The position numbers and the translations under genes were made by a program. The notes below the pieces were generated by a model that saw only the letters and a list, made by a program, of their open reading frames with translations, searched no databases and had not been told where the DNA came from. From Mangrovibacterium lignilyticum (GTDB taxonomy: Bacteria; Bacteroidota; Bacteroidia; Bacteroidales; Prolixibacteraceae), in contig NZ_WKLH01000007.1 in assembly GCF_010882175.1 (NCBI RefSeq), positions 62,001 through 126,000 of the forward strand: a stretch of 64,000 nt of DNA. Reading direction: 5' to 3'. Shown one piece after another: positions 1-8,900 of the stretch (the stretch's first letter is position 1; the number at the start of each line of letters is the position of its first letter).

Positions 1-551
1 ATCGGATAAATTTTAGTAGTCTTTTTGATTCCGATTTTTCACAATCACAACACTCTCTTATCGGAGTTGGGCTTATAAGCCTCAAGAGCAATGCCTATAC
101 AAGTCTATCTGTTGGTTTAGCGATAATTGCTAGTCCAACCGTCAAAATACCGGTATTTGGGTTGGTGAGTTACGAGCATACTTTCGCTACTCTAGGACTT
201 GACCTTTCTGCTAATCTTCCCTATCGATTGAGTTTGCGGAAAGAATTGACAGCCAGAAGTGCTCTGTCGTTTGTCAATGAACTGGGAGGGCCGATGTTTT
301 TCTATCAAACTACGGGGGGGTATACCGTAAATCAAGCTCGTTTAAATATGACAGAATTGCGAATAGGATTACTTTGGGAAAGAAGACTTGGCAGAATATT
401 GGTCTGTGGAGCTTCCTTTGGTTGTGTTAACACATTTAAATCAGAAATTCACAATGTCGTTGCTTTTAGAGATTTGGGAACAGTATTGAAAAATGAGGCT
501 GCATTTGACTATTATTTCGGTTTGAATTTTTCAGTGTTGTCTTTTCGCTGA
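1..551 (+). CDS. 3' part of a probable outer-membrane beta-barrel protein (5' truncated by window edge)
   Basis: The reading frame is open from base 3 to the TAA-less edge and ends at the TGA at 549-551, so about 182 residues of the C-terminal part are visible and the true start lies upstream. A TTG at 162 is not a convincing start because the frame continues well before it. The visible protein is made of short alternating hydrophobic and polar stretches rich in Gly, Tyr and Phe (for example FGLVSYEHTF and YYFGLNFSVLSF). It ends close to an aromatic residue, as expected of strands in an outer-membrane barrel. It resembles the Bacteroidota barrel proteins of the DUF6268 type, but that family call is from memory and uncertain. 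Nothing in the neighbourhood fixes its role. Confidence 0.5.
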   Translation, partial: RINFSSLFDSDFSQSQHSLIGVGLISLKSNAYTSLSVGLAIIASPTVKIPVFGLVSYEHTFATLGLDLSANLPYRLSLRKELTARSALSFVNELGGPMFFYQTTGGYTVNQARLNMTELRIGLLWERRLGRILVCGASFGCVNTFKSEIHNVVAFRDLGTVLKNEAAFDYYFGLNFSVLSFR

Positions 552-597
552 TTTTTATTTCGGATTGAATGTGATGTGTTTAGGTGCGATTGTGGGT

Positions 598-924
598 TTA
601 TTCCTCAAAACCATCAATCGATTTTTCAAAAAGGATACCTCCTTTAAACATTCCCTTTAAGACGGGATGAATTTCTCGACCAAGTCTTGTCAAACTATAT
701 TCAACTCGTGGTGGAACTTCAGGAAAAACAGTTCTATTAATTATTCCGTCTGTTTCTAATTCTTTCAATTGTTTAGTCAGCATGCGTTCGCTAATGTCAG
801 GCAATAATTTAACTAACTCACTATATCTCTTATCTCCTTGATAAAGGTGCAAAATGATCGTTCCTTTTCGTTTTCCTTTGACGACATTTATAAATGTATC
901 AATCGGGCAATAACTTTTTTTCAT
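598..924 (-). CDS. HxlR-family winged-helix transcriptional regulator
   Basis: This 108-residue protein has the usual HxlR size and layout. An N-terminal CPID carries the family's conserved cysteine (Cys6). A winged helix-turn-helix follows, centred on ISERMLTKQLKELETDGII (about residues 44-62), and then the wing segment PPRVEYSLT. HxlR proteins are dimeric DNA-binding regulators that often respond to reactive electrophiles or quinones through the N-terminal cysteine. It is divergent from the reductase at 1062, and the 137-bp gap between them is the likely shared control region. I infer that it represses that reductase, which is a common pairing. The specific inducer cannot be read from sequence. 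Confidence 0.88.
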   Translation of the reverse strand: MKKSYCPIDTFINVVKGKRKGTIILHLYQGDKRYSELVKLLPDISERMLTKQLKELETDGIINRTVFPEVPPRVEYSLTRLGREIHPVLKGMFKGGILFEKSIDGFEE

Positions 925-1061
925 TTTTTTTCTTCCCTTAAAGCCTTGTAAATATTAAAAACGGAACTAAATGTTCGTATCGTAATATTTTGTAAGTTGT
1001 TGATATATAATGAATTTATTCTGATGTTTGTACAAAAGTAATTAAAAATAGGAGACAGAAG

Positions 1062-2063
1062 ATGAAACAGAACAATTCTACTTTCAGAGCATTTCGCGTT
1101 GAAGAAAAAAATGGAAGCTACATTGGGGCAGTCAAAGAAATTCAATTTAGCCCATTACAGCAGGATGAAATACTGGTTAAAGTACACTACAGTTCATTAA
1201 ATTATAAAGATGCTTTATCAGCTTCGGGCAATAAAGGAGTAACCCGAAACTATCCCCATACCCCAGGGATTGATGCAGTAGGAGTAATTGAAAGATCGAA
1301 CAGTGAAACACTGAAAGTTGGAGAAAAAGTAATTGTTACCAGTTATGATTTAGGAATGAATACTGACGGTGGATTTGCAGAATATATTCAAGTTCCATCT
1401 GAATGGGCTGTGAGGTTACCAGAAAAATTGACGATGAAAGAAGCAATGATATACGGGACAGCTGGCTTAACCGCGGGAATGTCTGTACTGAGACTAACTG
1501 AATTAATAAAACCGGAAGATGGAAAAATAGTGGTTTCCGGAGCTACAGGAGGAGTTGGTGCCCTTAGCGTATTAATATTAGGTAAATTGGGATATTCTGT
1601 GACTGCAATAACGGGCAAGGAAACTGAACGGGATTATTTGATTAACCTAGGTGCAAAAGAGATAATATTGCGAAGTGAGATCGAAAATTTTGTTAAGAAA
1701 CCACTGTTGAAACCGTTGTTTGCAGGTGCAATAGATACAGTGGGAGGAGTAATTCTTGAAAACATTATTAAGTCAACCGGTTCGATGGGAGTCGTGACTT
1801 GTTGTGGCAATGTTGCATCTCCTAAACTTGATTTAACCGTTTTCCCGTTTATTCTGAGAGGTGTTACACTTATCGGTATTGATTCACAAAACTATCCCAT
1901 GAAATACCGGACTAAAGTGTGGGAAAAGCTTGCTGACAAGTGGAAACCAGAGCAATTGGAAGAAACGTGCTGCGAAATTGGACTTGAAGAAATACAACAC
2001 AAGATTGAATCAATTCTTCAGGGCAAGCTAAAAGGACGGACTGTTTTGAATTTGATGAGATGA
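1062..2063 (+). CDS. YhdH/YhfP-type zinc-independent medium-chain reductase (acrylyl-CoA reductase / quinone oxidoreductase family)
   Basis: The 333-residue protein matches the full length of the YhdH/YhfP (AcuI) branch of the medium-chain dehydrogenase/reductase superfamily. Visible marks are SSLNYKDALSASG (about 42-54), the HTPGIDAVG loop (about 67-75), and the NADPH-binding Rossmann motif SGATGGVGALS near residue 160. The zinc ligands of true alcohol dehydrogenases are absent. Members reduce activated double bonds such as acrylyl-CoA or quinones with NADPH in the cytoplasm. A good ribosome-binding site (AGGAGA) precedes the ATG. Divergence from the HxlR regulator suggests induction by an electrophilic compound. 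Substrate specificity within the family cannot be decided here. Confidence 0.88.
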   Translation: MKQNNSTFRAFRVEEKNGSYIGAVKEIQFSPLQQDEILVKVHYSSLNYKDALSASGNKGVTRNYPHTPGIDAVGVIERSNSETLKVGEKVIVTSYDLGMNTDGGFAEYIQVPSEWAVRLPEKLTMKEAMIYGTAGLTAGMSVLRLTELIKPEDGKIVVSGATGGVGALSVLILGKLGYSVTAITGKETERDYLINLGAKEIILRSEIENFVKKPLLKPLFAGAIDTVGGVILENIIKSTGSMGVVTCCGNVASPKLDLTVFPFILRGVTLIGIDSQNYPMKYRTKVWEKLADKWKPEQLEETCCEIGLEEIQHKIESILQGKLKGRTVLNLMR

Positions 2064-2218
2064 ACAAACAGTATGGAGTTATTCAATGTGAAATGAAGAT
2101 TGTTGTTGATTTGGGTGGATTGATCGGGAGAAGGATATTCTTGCAATTTGAATCTACAGTTTGAGTTCATTTTGTTGATCTTAATTATTTTGCTACGAAA
2201 ATATTTTAGATTTGTAAA

Positions 2219-3355
2219 ATGGAAAGCACGGTTTATTATTTGGGGGTATCTCAATCATTATTTTCGGCAATCTTTATCCTGTTTGGTAAGAAATTGAAAC
2301 TAGCTGATATAATGCTTGCATCTTGGTTCTTTTATCTTGCCGCACTTTTTGTCATGAACATCGTTAAACAAGAAGTTGGATATCATGGAGACCTGTGGCC
2401 CGTTTCTCTAATTTTGGTTATTGGTTTTCCGATCAGCCTTTTCATGTATTCAAAATACATAACTAACGACTATAAATTGTTTCGGCGAAAAGACTATCTG
2501 TATCACTTGCCCCAAATAATTGTTTTTATTGCAGTTGTATTTGCTTACGATTCAGATATAACAGATATCGTGTCTTTTGGTGACTACTATAATAGTCTAG
2601 TTGGGTTAAAGTATACAATTGGAATTTTCTTCCACATATGTTTGGTTTTTTACACTATTGGAGCTTTTTACAACATCTTAAAATTTAGAAGGCAGATGGG
2701 GAATTCGTACTCTTTTGCTTCTCAAACCATAAATTTGAGTTGGTTGATGTTTGTTATTATTGCTTTTTTCCTTGTCTTTACTTTTATTATTGGTGTTAGT
2801 GCTTATCATACAGCAAATTCGCTTAGCAATAATGTTGAATTATTTAGGAGTGGGGCCCTACTTGCGTTTGTTTATTTGCTGAGTTTTTTTGGACTTAAGC
2901 AGCAACAATTGATTTCTGCCGAAGATTCTACTGTGAGTTTAAACATAGACGCAGAATTTGTAGAATCATCATCTCATAGATATAAAAAGTCAGGTTTGAA
3001 AGAGTTAAAGGCGGAGGAATATTTAACTAGCTTGGTCAATTATATGAATCAAAGTCAGGCGTGGAAAGATCCTGAATTGACTGTGGCCAAATTGTCAGAA
3101 GCAACTAATGTCCCCAAATACTATATTAGTCAGGTACTAAATGAAAATCTTCAAAAGAATTTCTACACTTTTGTGAATGAATACAGGATTGAATGTGCAA
3201 AGAAGATGATCGTGGCTCCCAAATACAAGGATTGGTCGATTGTCGCGATTTCGTTTGAGTGTGGTTTTAACTCTAAAGCTGCTTTCAATAATTTTTTCAA
3301 GAAGTATACTCAAATGACTCCCAGCGAGTATAAGAAATCAATACTCGATGCCTGA
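2219..3355 (+). CDS. Membrane-anchored AraC-family transcriptional regulator
   Basis: The 378-residue protein starts with a long hydrophobic half (about residues 5-230) with roughly seven predicted membrane spans. A linker of about 50 polar residues follows, then a C-terminal AraC DNA-binding domain (about 275-375). That domain contains the two helix-turn-helix units LTVAKLSEATNVPKYYISQV and WSIVAISFECGFNSKAAFNN, ending in the typical TPSEYK. Such membrane-tethered AraC proteins are common in Bacteroidota and presumably sense a signal at the inner membrane. It stands alone between the reductase and the glycan island that begins at 3905, so it is a candidate regulator of that island, but only by position. 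Confidence 0.88.
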   Translation: MESTVYYLGVSQSLFSAIFILFGKKLKLADIMLASWFFYLAALFVMNIVKQEVGYHGDLWPVSLILVIGFPISLFMYSKYITNDYKLFRRKDYLYHLPQIIVFIAVVFAYDSDITDIVSFGDYYNSLVGLKYTIGIFFHICLVFYTIGAFYNILKFRRQMGNSYSFASQTINLSWLMFVIIAFFLVFTFIIGVSAYHTANSLSNNVELFRSGALLAFVYLLSFFGLKQQQLISAEDSTVSLNIDAEFVESSSHRYKKSGLKELKAEEYLTSLVNYMNQSQAWKDPELTVAKLSEATNVPKYYISQVLNENLQKNFYTFVNEYRIECAKKMIVAPKYKDWSIVAISFECGFNSKAAFNNFFKKYTQMTPSEYKKSILDA

Positions 3356-3904
3356 AAAAAACTTCTGTTAGATTATCAACCAGCATTTCCGATTCATCTG
3401 CAGAATGGAATATCAACCTATTTGTTTTAACGACGATGTTGTGACCTTTTCCTTTTTCAGATAGAGCTTAATGCGGAAATGTGGTTCTCAGATTTTAAAT
3501 TACTGTAAGGTACCTCTCGTCGGTAGGAGAGTGCGTGCTGCCAAAGTCCATACAAACTAAAATAATTTCTCAGTTCCTTGTCCGAAGTAGAATGTGTCCG
3601 CTTTATTAAAGGTAAGCTTCAAGGAGAAAACTAGATGGCAAATGGCCTTTTAGTGGTAGATAAGCATACTTCTGGTTGAATCATTCTCAAAGCTTTTGTT
3701 GTTGTAAGTATTTGATTTGCAGCTTCCCAATAAATATGTACTGCCGAGAATAGGATTAGGTGAACGTCTATATTCTTGGGTCGACACAAATAGACGTTTG
3801 ATTAATAAGCATTGTATAGGTTTGAACAAAAATGAACAACCAACTGGATCAAATCGGGAACATTGGGCTCGAGATAGATCTTAGTTTAAACCTAAAACTA
3901 TTAA
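3356..3904. other. Gene-free 549-bp interval upstream of the glycan island
   Basis: No open frame with coding character was found on either strand, and no strong hairpin is visible. A TAGGTTTG at 3817-3824 matches the Bacteroidota -7 box (TAnnTTTG). The nearest upstream TTTG (3797-3800) is only 16 bases away instead of the usual 19-21, so a promoter for the receptor gene at 3905 is possible but weakly supported. Confidence 0.35.
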
Positions 3905-6223
3905 ATGAAAAGGAATTTTTTTTATCTATGCTTCTTATCATTATTTCTCACTTCTGGGTTTCAAACTTTTGCTCAGGAGTCGAAGATTGATACGGTTATC
4001 GTAGTGGAGAGCTCAATTGCTCACCGTAAGGAAGAGAAGAATCGTAATGTAATGCTTAATGCCGATGCGGCGACAGGACCTAGAGAGGTGAATATTGGTT
4101 TACCGTTTAGGGGCGATATTGTTATTCTTGAAAATGGCGTGCCGGTTGTATTTTCTTTTTGGCCGACCATGCCGACGTTTGCCTGGAATGTTGACAACAG
4201 TTTAGGACGGATGGGACTGCTCTCTTTTGAAGAAGGTGCCTTGCTATATGGTAAGGTTGGATTTGCAGTTCAAAGTTATGATCGTGATCCGGGGCGGAAA
4301 TTTCAAGGGTATGCATCCGCTTTTATGAGTAGTGTCGGGTCTTCTCGATTTGATATGACAGTTACCGGACCTATCGGTAAAAAAGGATGGGGTTACATGG
4401 CTAGTGCCTATCAGTCATTCGACAGAGGTTATGGGACCAACCTCATGTATACACCTTGGGATAACAAGACGTCAAATGCCAAATTTGCTATCAGTAAAAG
4501 GTACAAAAAAGGTAGTGTAAAATTGCTTTATAAATATGTTGAGACTCAGATCGGAGCTACGGCATATTTCCCGGTTACCTACAAAGGAGATGGTGAAGTT
4601 GAAGAATACCCGGGTTTTAGATTAGGTAAAGATTCATATTTCCCAAGAAACGGTATGATTCCCTATCGGGACGTTATGGGTGATGCTCAGTGGGCAAACT
4701 TGACTAAGGACAAATTCTCTAAGTCTAAATCACACAATATTTATTTGATGGGAGACCATCGATTTGATAATGGATGGAAACTTGATTACTCTGCCCTCTA
4801 TCAAAACATGAAGTCACCTTTGATCATCGAATTCCCATTAAGTTTGATGATTTGGGACACGCAAGAGGCTCCCTATTCCTATATGAATTTCTATAAAGCA
4901 GGAAGTTCTGATGTGTATGAAGGGCGGCACGTGCAGATGATGTATAACCAGTTGATGCCTCAATCGGATTGTAAATACTTCGTTACAAGGTTTGAGATGA
5001 ATAAAAAAATCAAAAATCACAGTGTGCGAATTGGCGCAACCTACCAGAATAACAATAGACAGTATACAACCTTTGGTGGGGCTTATTTAATGTCTGTAGA
5101 ACCAAATCCTGTATTATTGAGCATGTCTCCCAATGATGATACCGTTGTCTTTGGTGGAGCCTGGGGGAGTATTAGCCATGACAAATATAGTAGAACCGCT
5201 CTGTACGCATCAGATGATTTCAATGTAGGATCTAGATTAGGACTAAGTTTGGGGGCACGACTCGAACATCAGAATTATACCGATTATCACAACCCTTATG
5301 TGAATAATGAAGGGTTGGAGGATAAAGAACTTATTAAAAAAGATTTTAACAATAAGTTCAACAAAGTCGGTTATGCCAAACTTGTATACAAACTGACAAA
5401 TGGATTCGGTTTCGTTGGAGATATTAGTTATAACAGCGAAAATAAGGCATACTGGGATTACACTTATAGAGACGCAGAAGGAAAAGCTGTTGACGAAAAT
5501 GGTCTTACTGCTTCTGAGGGTGGACACCCGAGAACAACCGAGCCGGGAAGTTACGAAACCGCAGTAACAAAAATGGGCGGTGGGGTTTATTTGAATATTG
5601 GCAAAAAGCTAAGCGTAGTTTCGATGATAACTTCAATTAAAAAGAATGAAGTTCCGGGAGCCGCTACATTGGATGATCCATCAGGAAGTGGGCTTCGAGC
5701 TGATTTTGGACCAGAGTTTTATAATATTGAAACAATGGGATGGTCAACCGATATTACAGCAGAACCTTTTAGAAATTTCAATATCCACTATTTACTGACC
5801 TTACAAAATCCACAATACAAAGACTATGAAGTGAACGGTTTCGGGCAAACATTGTCCTACAGTGATAAAACAATTCCCGCTTTGTCTAAAGTGTTGATGG
5901 AAATTGATCCAAGTTACATGTTTGCTAAAGGTAAATTAAAAGCATGGGTTAGTTTACGCTACTTCGGTAAGCAATATTCAAATGAAACAAATGCTTTCTC
6001 TTGGAATCCTTGGTGGGAAAACTTTGGCGGATTAGATTACATGGTGAACAGAAAACTAACGCTCAAATTACAAGTTGTCAACTTCCTTGATCAATCGGGA
6101 GTTAAAGGAGCAATTCAAGGTGGATCTCAGATTAATTCTGATGCAGATTATATCGGTAAGCCAATTGTTGCGAATGCCATTCGTCCAAGAACGGTCGAAT
6201 TAAAGGTCGATTTCAAATTCTAA
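3905..6223 (+). CDS. TonB-dependent receptor-like outer-membrane protein (not SusC type)
   Basis: The 772-residue protein has a Sec signal peptide (about 1-23, cleaved after TFAQ). A plug-like region of about 100 residues follows (about 45-145, including GDIVILENGVPV and LSFEEGALLYGKVG), then a long beta-barrel with repeated aromatic strands. It ends in VELKVDFKF, a classical terminal barrel strand with Phe last. There is no N-terminal carboxypeptidase-like domain, no STN domain and no adjacent SusD, so it is not a SusC transporter. It heads the glycan island and is followed after 39 bp by a small secreted protein and then a terminator (6648-6679), making a two-gene unit. A role in importing an oligosaccharide or a cofactor is inferred. 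The plug is shorter than in textbook receptors. Confidence 0.72.
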   Translation: MKRNFFYLCFLSLFLTSGFQTFAQESKIDTVIVVESSIAHRKEEKNRNVMLNADAATGPREVNIGLPFRGDIVILENGVPVVFSFWPTMPTFAWNVDNSLGRMGLLSFEEGALLYGKVGFAVQSYDRDPGRKFQGYASAFMSSVGSSRFDMTVTGPIGKKGWGYMASAYQSFDRGYGTNLMYTPWDNKTSNAKFAISKRYKKGSVKLLYKYVETQIGATAYFPVTYKGDGEVEEYPGFRLGKDSYFPRNGMIPYRDVMGDAQWANLTKDKFSKSKSHNIYLMGDHRFDNGWKLDYSALYQNMKSPLIIEFPLSLMIWDTQEAPYSYMNFYKAGSSDVYEGRHVQMMYNQLMPQSDCKYFVTRFEMNKKIKNHSVRIGATYQNNNRQYTTFGGAYLMSVEPNPVLLSMSPNDDTVVFGGAWGSISHDKYSRTALYASDDFNVGSRLGLSLGARLEHQNYTDYHNPYVNNEGLEDKELIKKDFNNKFNKVGYAKLVYKLTNGFGFVGDISYNSENKAYWDYTYRDAEGKAVDENGLTASEGGHPRTTEPGSYETAVTKMGGGVYLNIGKKLSVVSMITSIKKNEVPGAATLDDPSGSGLRADFGPEFYNIETMGWSTDITAEPFRNFNIHYLLTLQNPQYKDYEVNGFGQTLSYSDKTIPALSKVLMEIDPSYMFAKGKLKAWVSLRYFGKQYSNETNAFSWNPWWENFGGLDYMVNRKLTLKLQVVNFLDQSGVKGAIQGGSQINSDADYIGKPIVANAIRPRTVELKVDFKF

Positions 6224-6262
6224 GTACAAATAATAATTCTAATAATTAAAAAATTTAAAGTT

Positions 6263-6634
6263 ATGAATAAGATTTTTTCAATCCTTGCTGGAACGTTTAT
6301 GATGCTAACTGTCTTTGCTGTCAACGCACAAGCTGAAGGTGAATACTTCCTTGGCAAATGGGACATTATGGTGATGGGAACACCCAACGGAGATTCTCCG
6401 ATGAAGGCACAAGTCGTAGAAAAAGATGGTAAAATGGTGGTGTTAATGCAAAGTGAAGAAGGTGGTGAGTTAAAACCAGTTGACCGCTTTGAAATCTCCG
6501 ATACTGAACTGACAGCTTACTGGGTTGCAGGTGGTTACAATGTTTATCTGTTTTTGGAAAAAGTAGACGATGATAACGTTGAAGGTTCATTGATGGATAT
6601 GTTCGATGCTACAGGTGTACGCGCTAAAGAATAG
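6263..6634 (+). CDS. Small secreted protein of unknown function
   Basis: The protein has 123 residues with a clear signal peptide (about 1-24, ending VNAQA) and a mature part of about 99 residues. The mature part is rich in alternating beta-strand patterns: GKWDIMVMGTP, GKMVVLMQS, ELTAYWVAGGYNVYLFLE. It has no lipoprotein cysteine, so it should be free in the periplasm or exported. The pattern recalls small lipocalin-like single-domain proteins, but I cannot assign a family. It is 39 bp behind the TonB-dependent receptor gene and is followed by a perfect 11-bp terminator, so the two are probably co-transcribed and may work together. Confidence 0.75.
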   Translation: MNKIFSILAGTFMMLTVFAVNAQAEGEYFLGKWDIMVMGTPNGDSPMKAQVVEKDGKMVVLMQSEEGGELKPVDRFEISDTELTAYWVAGGYNVYLFLEKVDDDNVEGSLMDMFDATGVRAKE

Positions 6635-6647
6635 TTTATAATCATCA

Positions 6648-6679
6648 GGGAGGATAGAGTAGTCTATCCTCCCTTTTTT
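6648..6679 (+). terminator. Strong rho-independent terminator
   Basis: A perfect 11-bp stem (GGGAGGATAGA at 6648-6658 and TCTATCCTCCC at 6663-6673) closes a 4-base loop and is followed at once by six T. It ends the receptor / small-protein unit 13 bp after the stop codon. Confidence 0.93.
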
Positions 6680-6846
6680 CCAAGAAAATAATCAAGTCTT
6701 CTGAGTCTAATTATTCACAGTTGGAACAGCTGTGGTATTTTTTCAAATGATTTAGCTCAGATTTTTTCACCTTTCTCAAAGAAGCCTGAATCCCAATTTA
6801 GGCGTGGTCAATATGACTAAATCCTTACTAAAACTAACTTAAACTT

Positions 6847-8721
6847 ATGCCTATGAATTTGAAATCTACATTTTTAGTGTTGTCTCTTTTAATCGGAATG
6901 AAGATGTTTGCCTCAGATTTTAAAATTGCAGATCCTAAGGATATTGCTCTTCGACCAATTCAAAATAGCTTCAGAAACTTGCTGGACTTATCAGGTGTCT
7001 GGAAGTTTAAAAAAGATTCTGCCAATATCGGAGAGCAAGAACATTGGTTCGAGGGATTATCTGACTATCGCTCAATCGCAGTGCCTGGGAGTTGGAACGA
7101 GCAATTCTCAGATATGCGTGATTACATGGACTGGGTGTGGTATGAAACTGAAACTTACGTCCCTTCCAGCTGGAAAGGACAAAATATATTTATCCGCGTA
7201 AATGATGCAACTTATGCCGCAAAGATTTGGATCAATGGTAAACCGGTTGGGTATCATGAAGGATGTCACCTCCCTTTCGCATTCGATATCAGTCCCTTCA
7301 TAAACTGGAATGAGTCCAACCGAATTGTTATTCAGGTTGAAAATCAACTCTCGCCGGATCGTGTCCCTACCGGAAATGTTTCAGGTGGTTCGTTTAGAAG
7401 TTTTCCCGCTACGAATTATGATTTCTTCCCATATTCGGGATTAAACCGATCAGTTGTTCTATACTCTGTTCCTAAAAATCATACAAAGGATATTACAATT
7501 AAACCTAGTTTCAAAGGAAATGTTGGAGAATTAGATATTCATATAGAGTCAGAAGGACAAGAAAGGGACGGGAAAGTTTTAGTCACGGGTAACGGTAAAA
7601 AAATAGAAATCCCCATCTCATTAACAAAAAATAAAGCAGTAGCTAAAGTTTTGATTCCTGATGTACGTTTATGGAGCTTAGATGATCCGTTTTTATATAC
7701 GGTAACTGTTAGCTTACTGGATGGTGAAGAAACTAAAGATGTTTATTCTTTAAAAACAGGAATACGAACGGTGGGTGTTGATGAGAATCATATTTTATTG
7801 AACGGAAAACCTGTGTTTTTAAGAGGCTTTGGAAGACATGAAGATTTTCCGGTATTAGGGCGATCAAGTTGTAATTCGTTAATAATAAAGGATTTTGAGT
7901 TAATGAAATGGACTGGTGCAAATTCATTTAGAACTACACACTATCCATATGACGAAGAAAATTATGATCTGGCGGATCGTGAAGGATTCTTAATTATCGG
8001 GGAAACCCCAGGGGTAGGGTTATATTTTACGGGAGATAGTATAGCTCTTGAAAAGAGACAAGATGCTATGAAACGATATTTAGAGGAGATGTACTTGAGG
8101 GATAAAAATCATCCTTCAATTATTATGTGGTGTGTAGCTAATGAACCTAATGATAATCCTGCAGTCGGGCAAGGAACCTCTCCGGGAAGGGAGGATAAAG
8201 AGAAAATTTATAGGAAATTCGAAGAACTGTTTACTCAAATTAGAGAATTGGATAGTACTCGGTTGGTTATGTATGTTGGGGTGATGATGGGGCCTATTAA
8301 CTGGTTTAATTTAACTGATGTGATCGCAATTAACAGATACTGGGGGTGGTATACAACAGGCGGAGATATTGCAACAGGAGCTAGAACATTAAGCCATGAA
8401 CTGGATCGATTACATCGCAAATTTAATAAGCCATGTATGCTAACAGAGTTTGGCGCAGATGCAATGTCGGGATTTCATGCCGTTAATTCAGAAATGTACA
8501 CGGAAGAATATCAAAAAGAATTTATCAAAGCTTATTTGGATGTTGCCGATACAAAAGATTTTGTAACTGGTATGCATGTATGGAACTTGGCTGATTTTAA
8601 GACTCCCCAATGGATGCTAAGATTTGGAGGTTATAATATGAAAGGGGTGTTCACTCGGGATAGAAAGCCTAAAATGGCCGCCCACTACCTAAGAGAAAGA
8701 TGGGCACAGCAAGAGAAATAA
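6847..8721 (+). CDS. GH2 beta-glucuronidase, secreted
   Basis: This 624-residue enzyme has a signal peptide (about 1-23; a second ATG at 6853 is an equally good start). The three core GH2 domains follow: sugar-binding jelly roll (about 45-205), immunoglobulin-like sandwich (about 210-310) and TIM barrel (about 315-620). The acid/base Glu433 lies in VANEPN and the nucleophile Glu534 in LTEFGAD. Near the C-terminus NMK at 597-599 followed by GVFTRDRKPK reproduces the NxK motif that recognises the carboxylate of glucuronic acid in known beta-glucuronidases. The length matches that family (about 600) rather than LacZ (about 1000). It should remove terminal beta-glucuronate from an oligosaccharide in the periplasm. 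It is monocistronic or begins a unit with the GH3 gene 179 bp downstream. Confidence 0.9.
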   Translation: MPMNLKSTFLVLSLLIGMKMFASDFKIADPKDIALRPIQNSFRNLLDLSGVWKFKKDSANIGEQEHWFEGLSDYRSIAVPGSWNEQFSDMRDYMDWVWYETETYVPSSWKGQNIFIRVNDATYAAKIWINGKPVGYHEGCHLPFAFDISPFINWNESNRIVIQVENQLSPDRVPTGNVSGGSFRSFPATNYDFFPYSGLNRSVVLYSVPKNHTKDITIKPSFKGNVGELDIHIESEGQERDGKVLVTGNGKKIEIPISLTKNKAVAKVLIPDVRLWSLDDPFLYTVTVSLLDGEETKDVYSLKTGIRTVGVDENHILLNGKPVFLRGFGRHEDFPVLGRSSCNSLIIKDFELMKWTGANSFRTTHYPYDEENYDLADREGFLIIGETPGVGLYFTGDSIALEKRQDAMKRYLEEMYLRDKNHPSIIMWCVANEPNDNPAVGQGTSPGREDKEKIYRKFEELFTQIRELDSTRLVMYVGVMMGPINWFNLTDVIAINRYWGWYTTGGDIATGARTLSHELDRLHRKFNKPCMLTEFGADAMSGFHAVNSEMYTEEYQKEFIKAYLDVADTKDFVTGMHVWNLADFKTPQWMLRFGGYNMKGVFTRDRKPKMAAHYLRERWAQQEK

Positions 8722-8745
8722 ATTGATCCTGAGAGGCTGATTCAG

Positions 8746-8787
8746 ATGCGTATTGATACGGTAATTAAGGCTTGTATCAATGCGCAT
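8746..8787. repeat. Imperfect 14-bp inverted repeat between GH2 and GH3 genes
   Basis: ATGCGTATTGATAC (8746-8759) pairs with GTATCAATGCGCAT (8774-8787) with one G-T pair and a 14-base loop. No T-run follows on either side, so it may be an operator or RNA-processing hairpin rather than an intrinsic terminator. Confidence 0.55.
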
Positions 8788-8900
8788 CATAACGCCAATA
8801 ATAGAGATCGTGATTTAGCTAATTTTAGTAACGAATAGTATCGTAGAACAACGCAAACAGATCAGAAACTGGTATCAATGAAATATTAAGACCTCAATCT

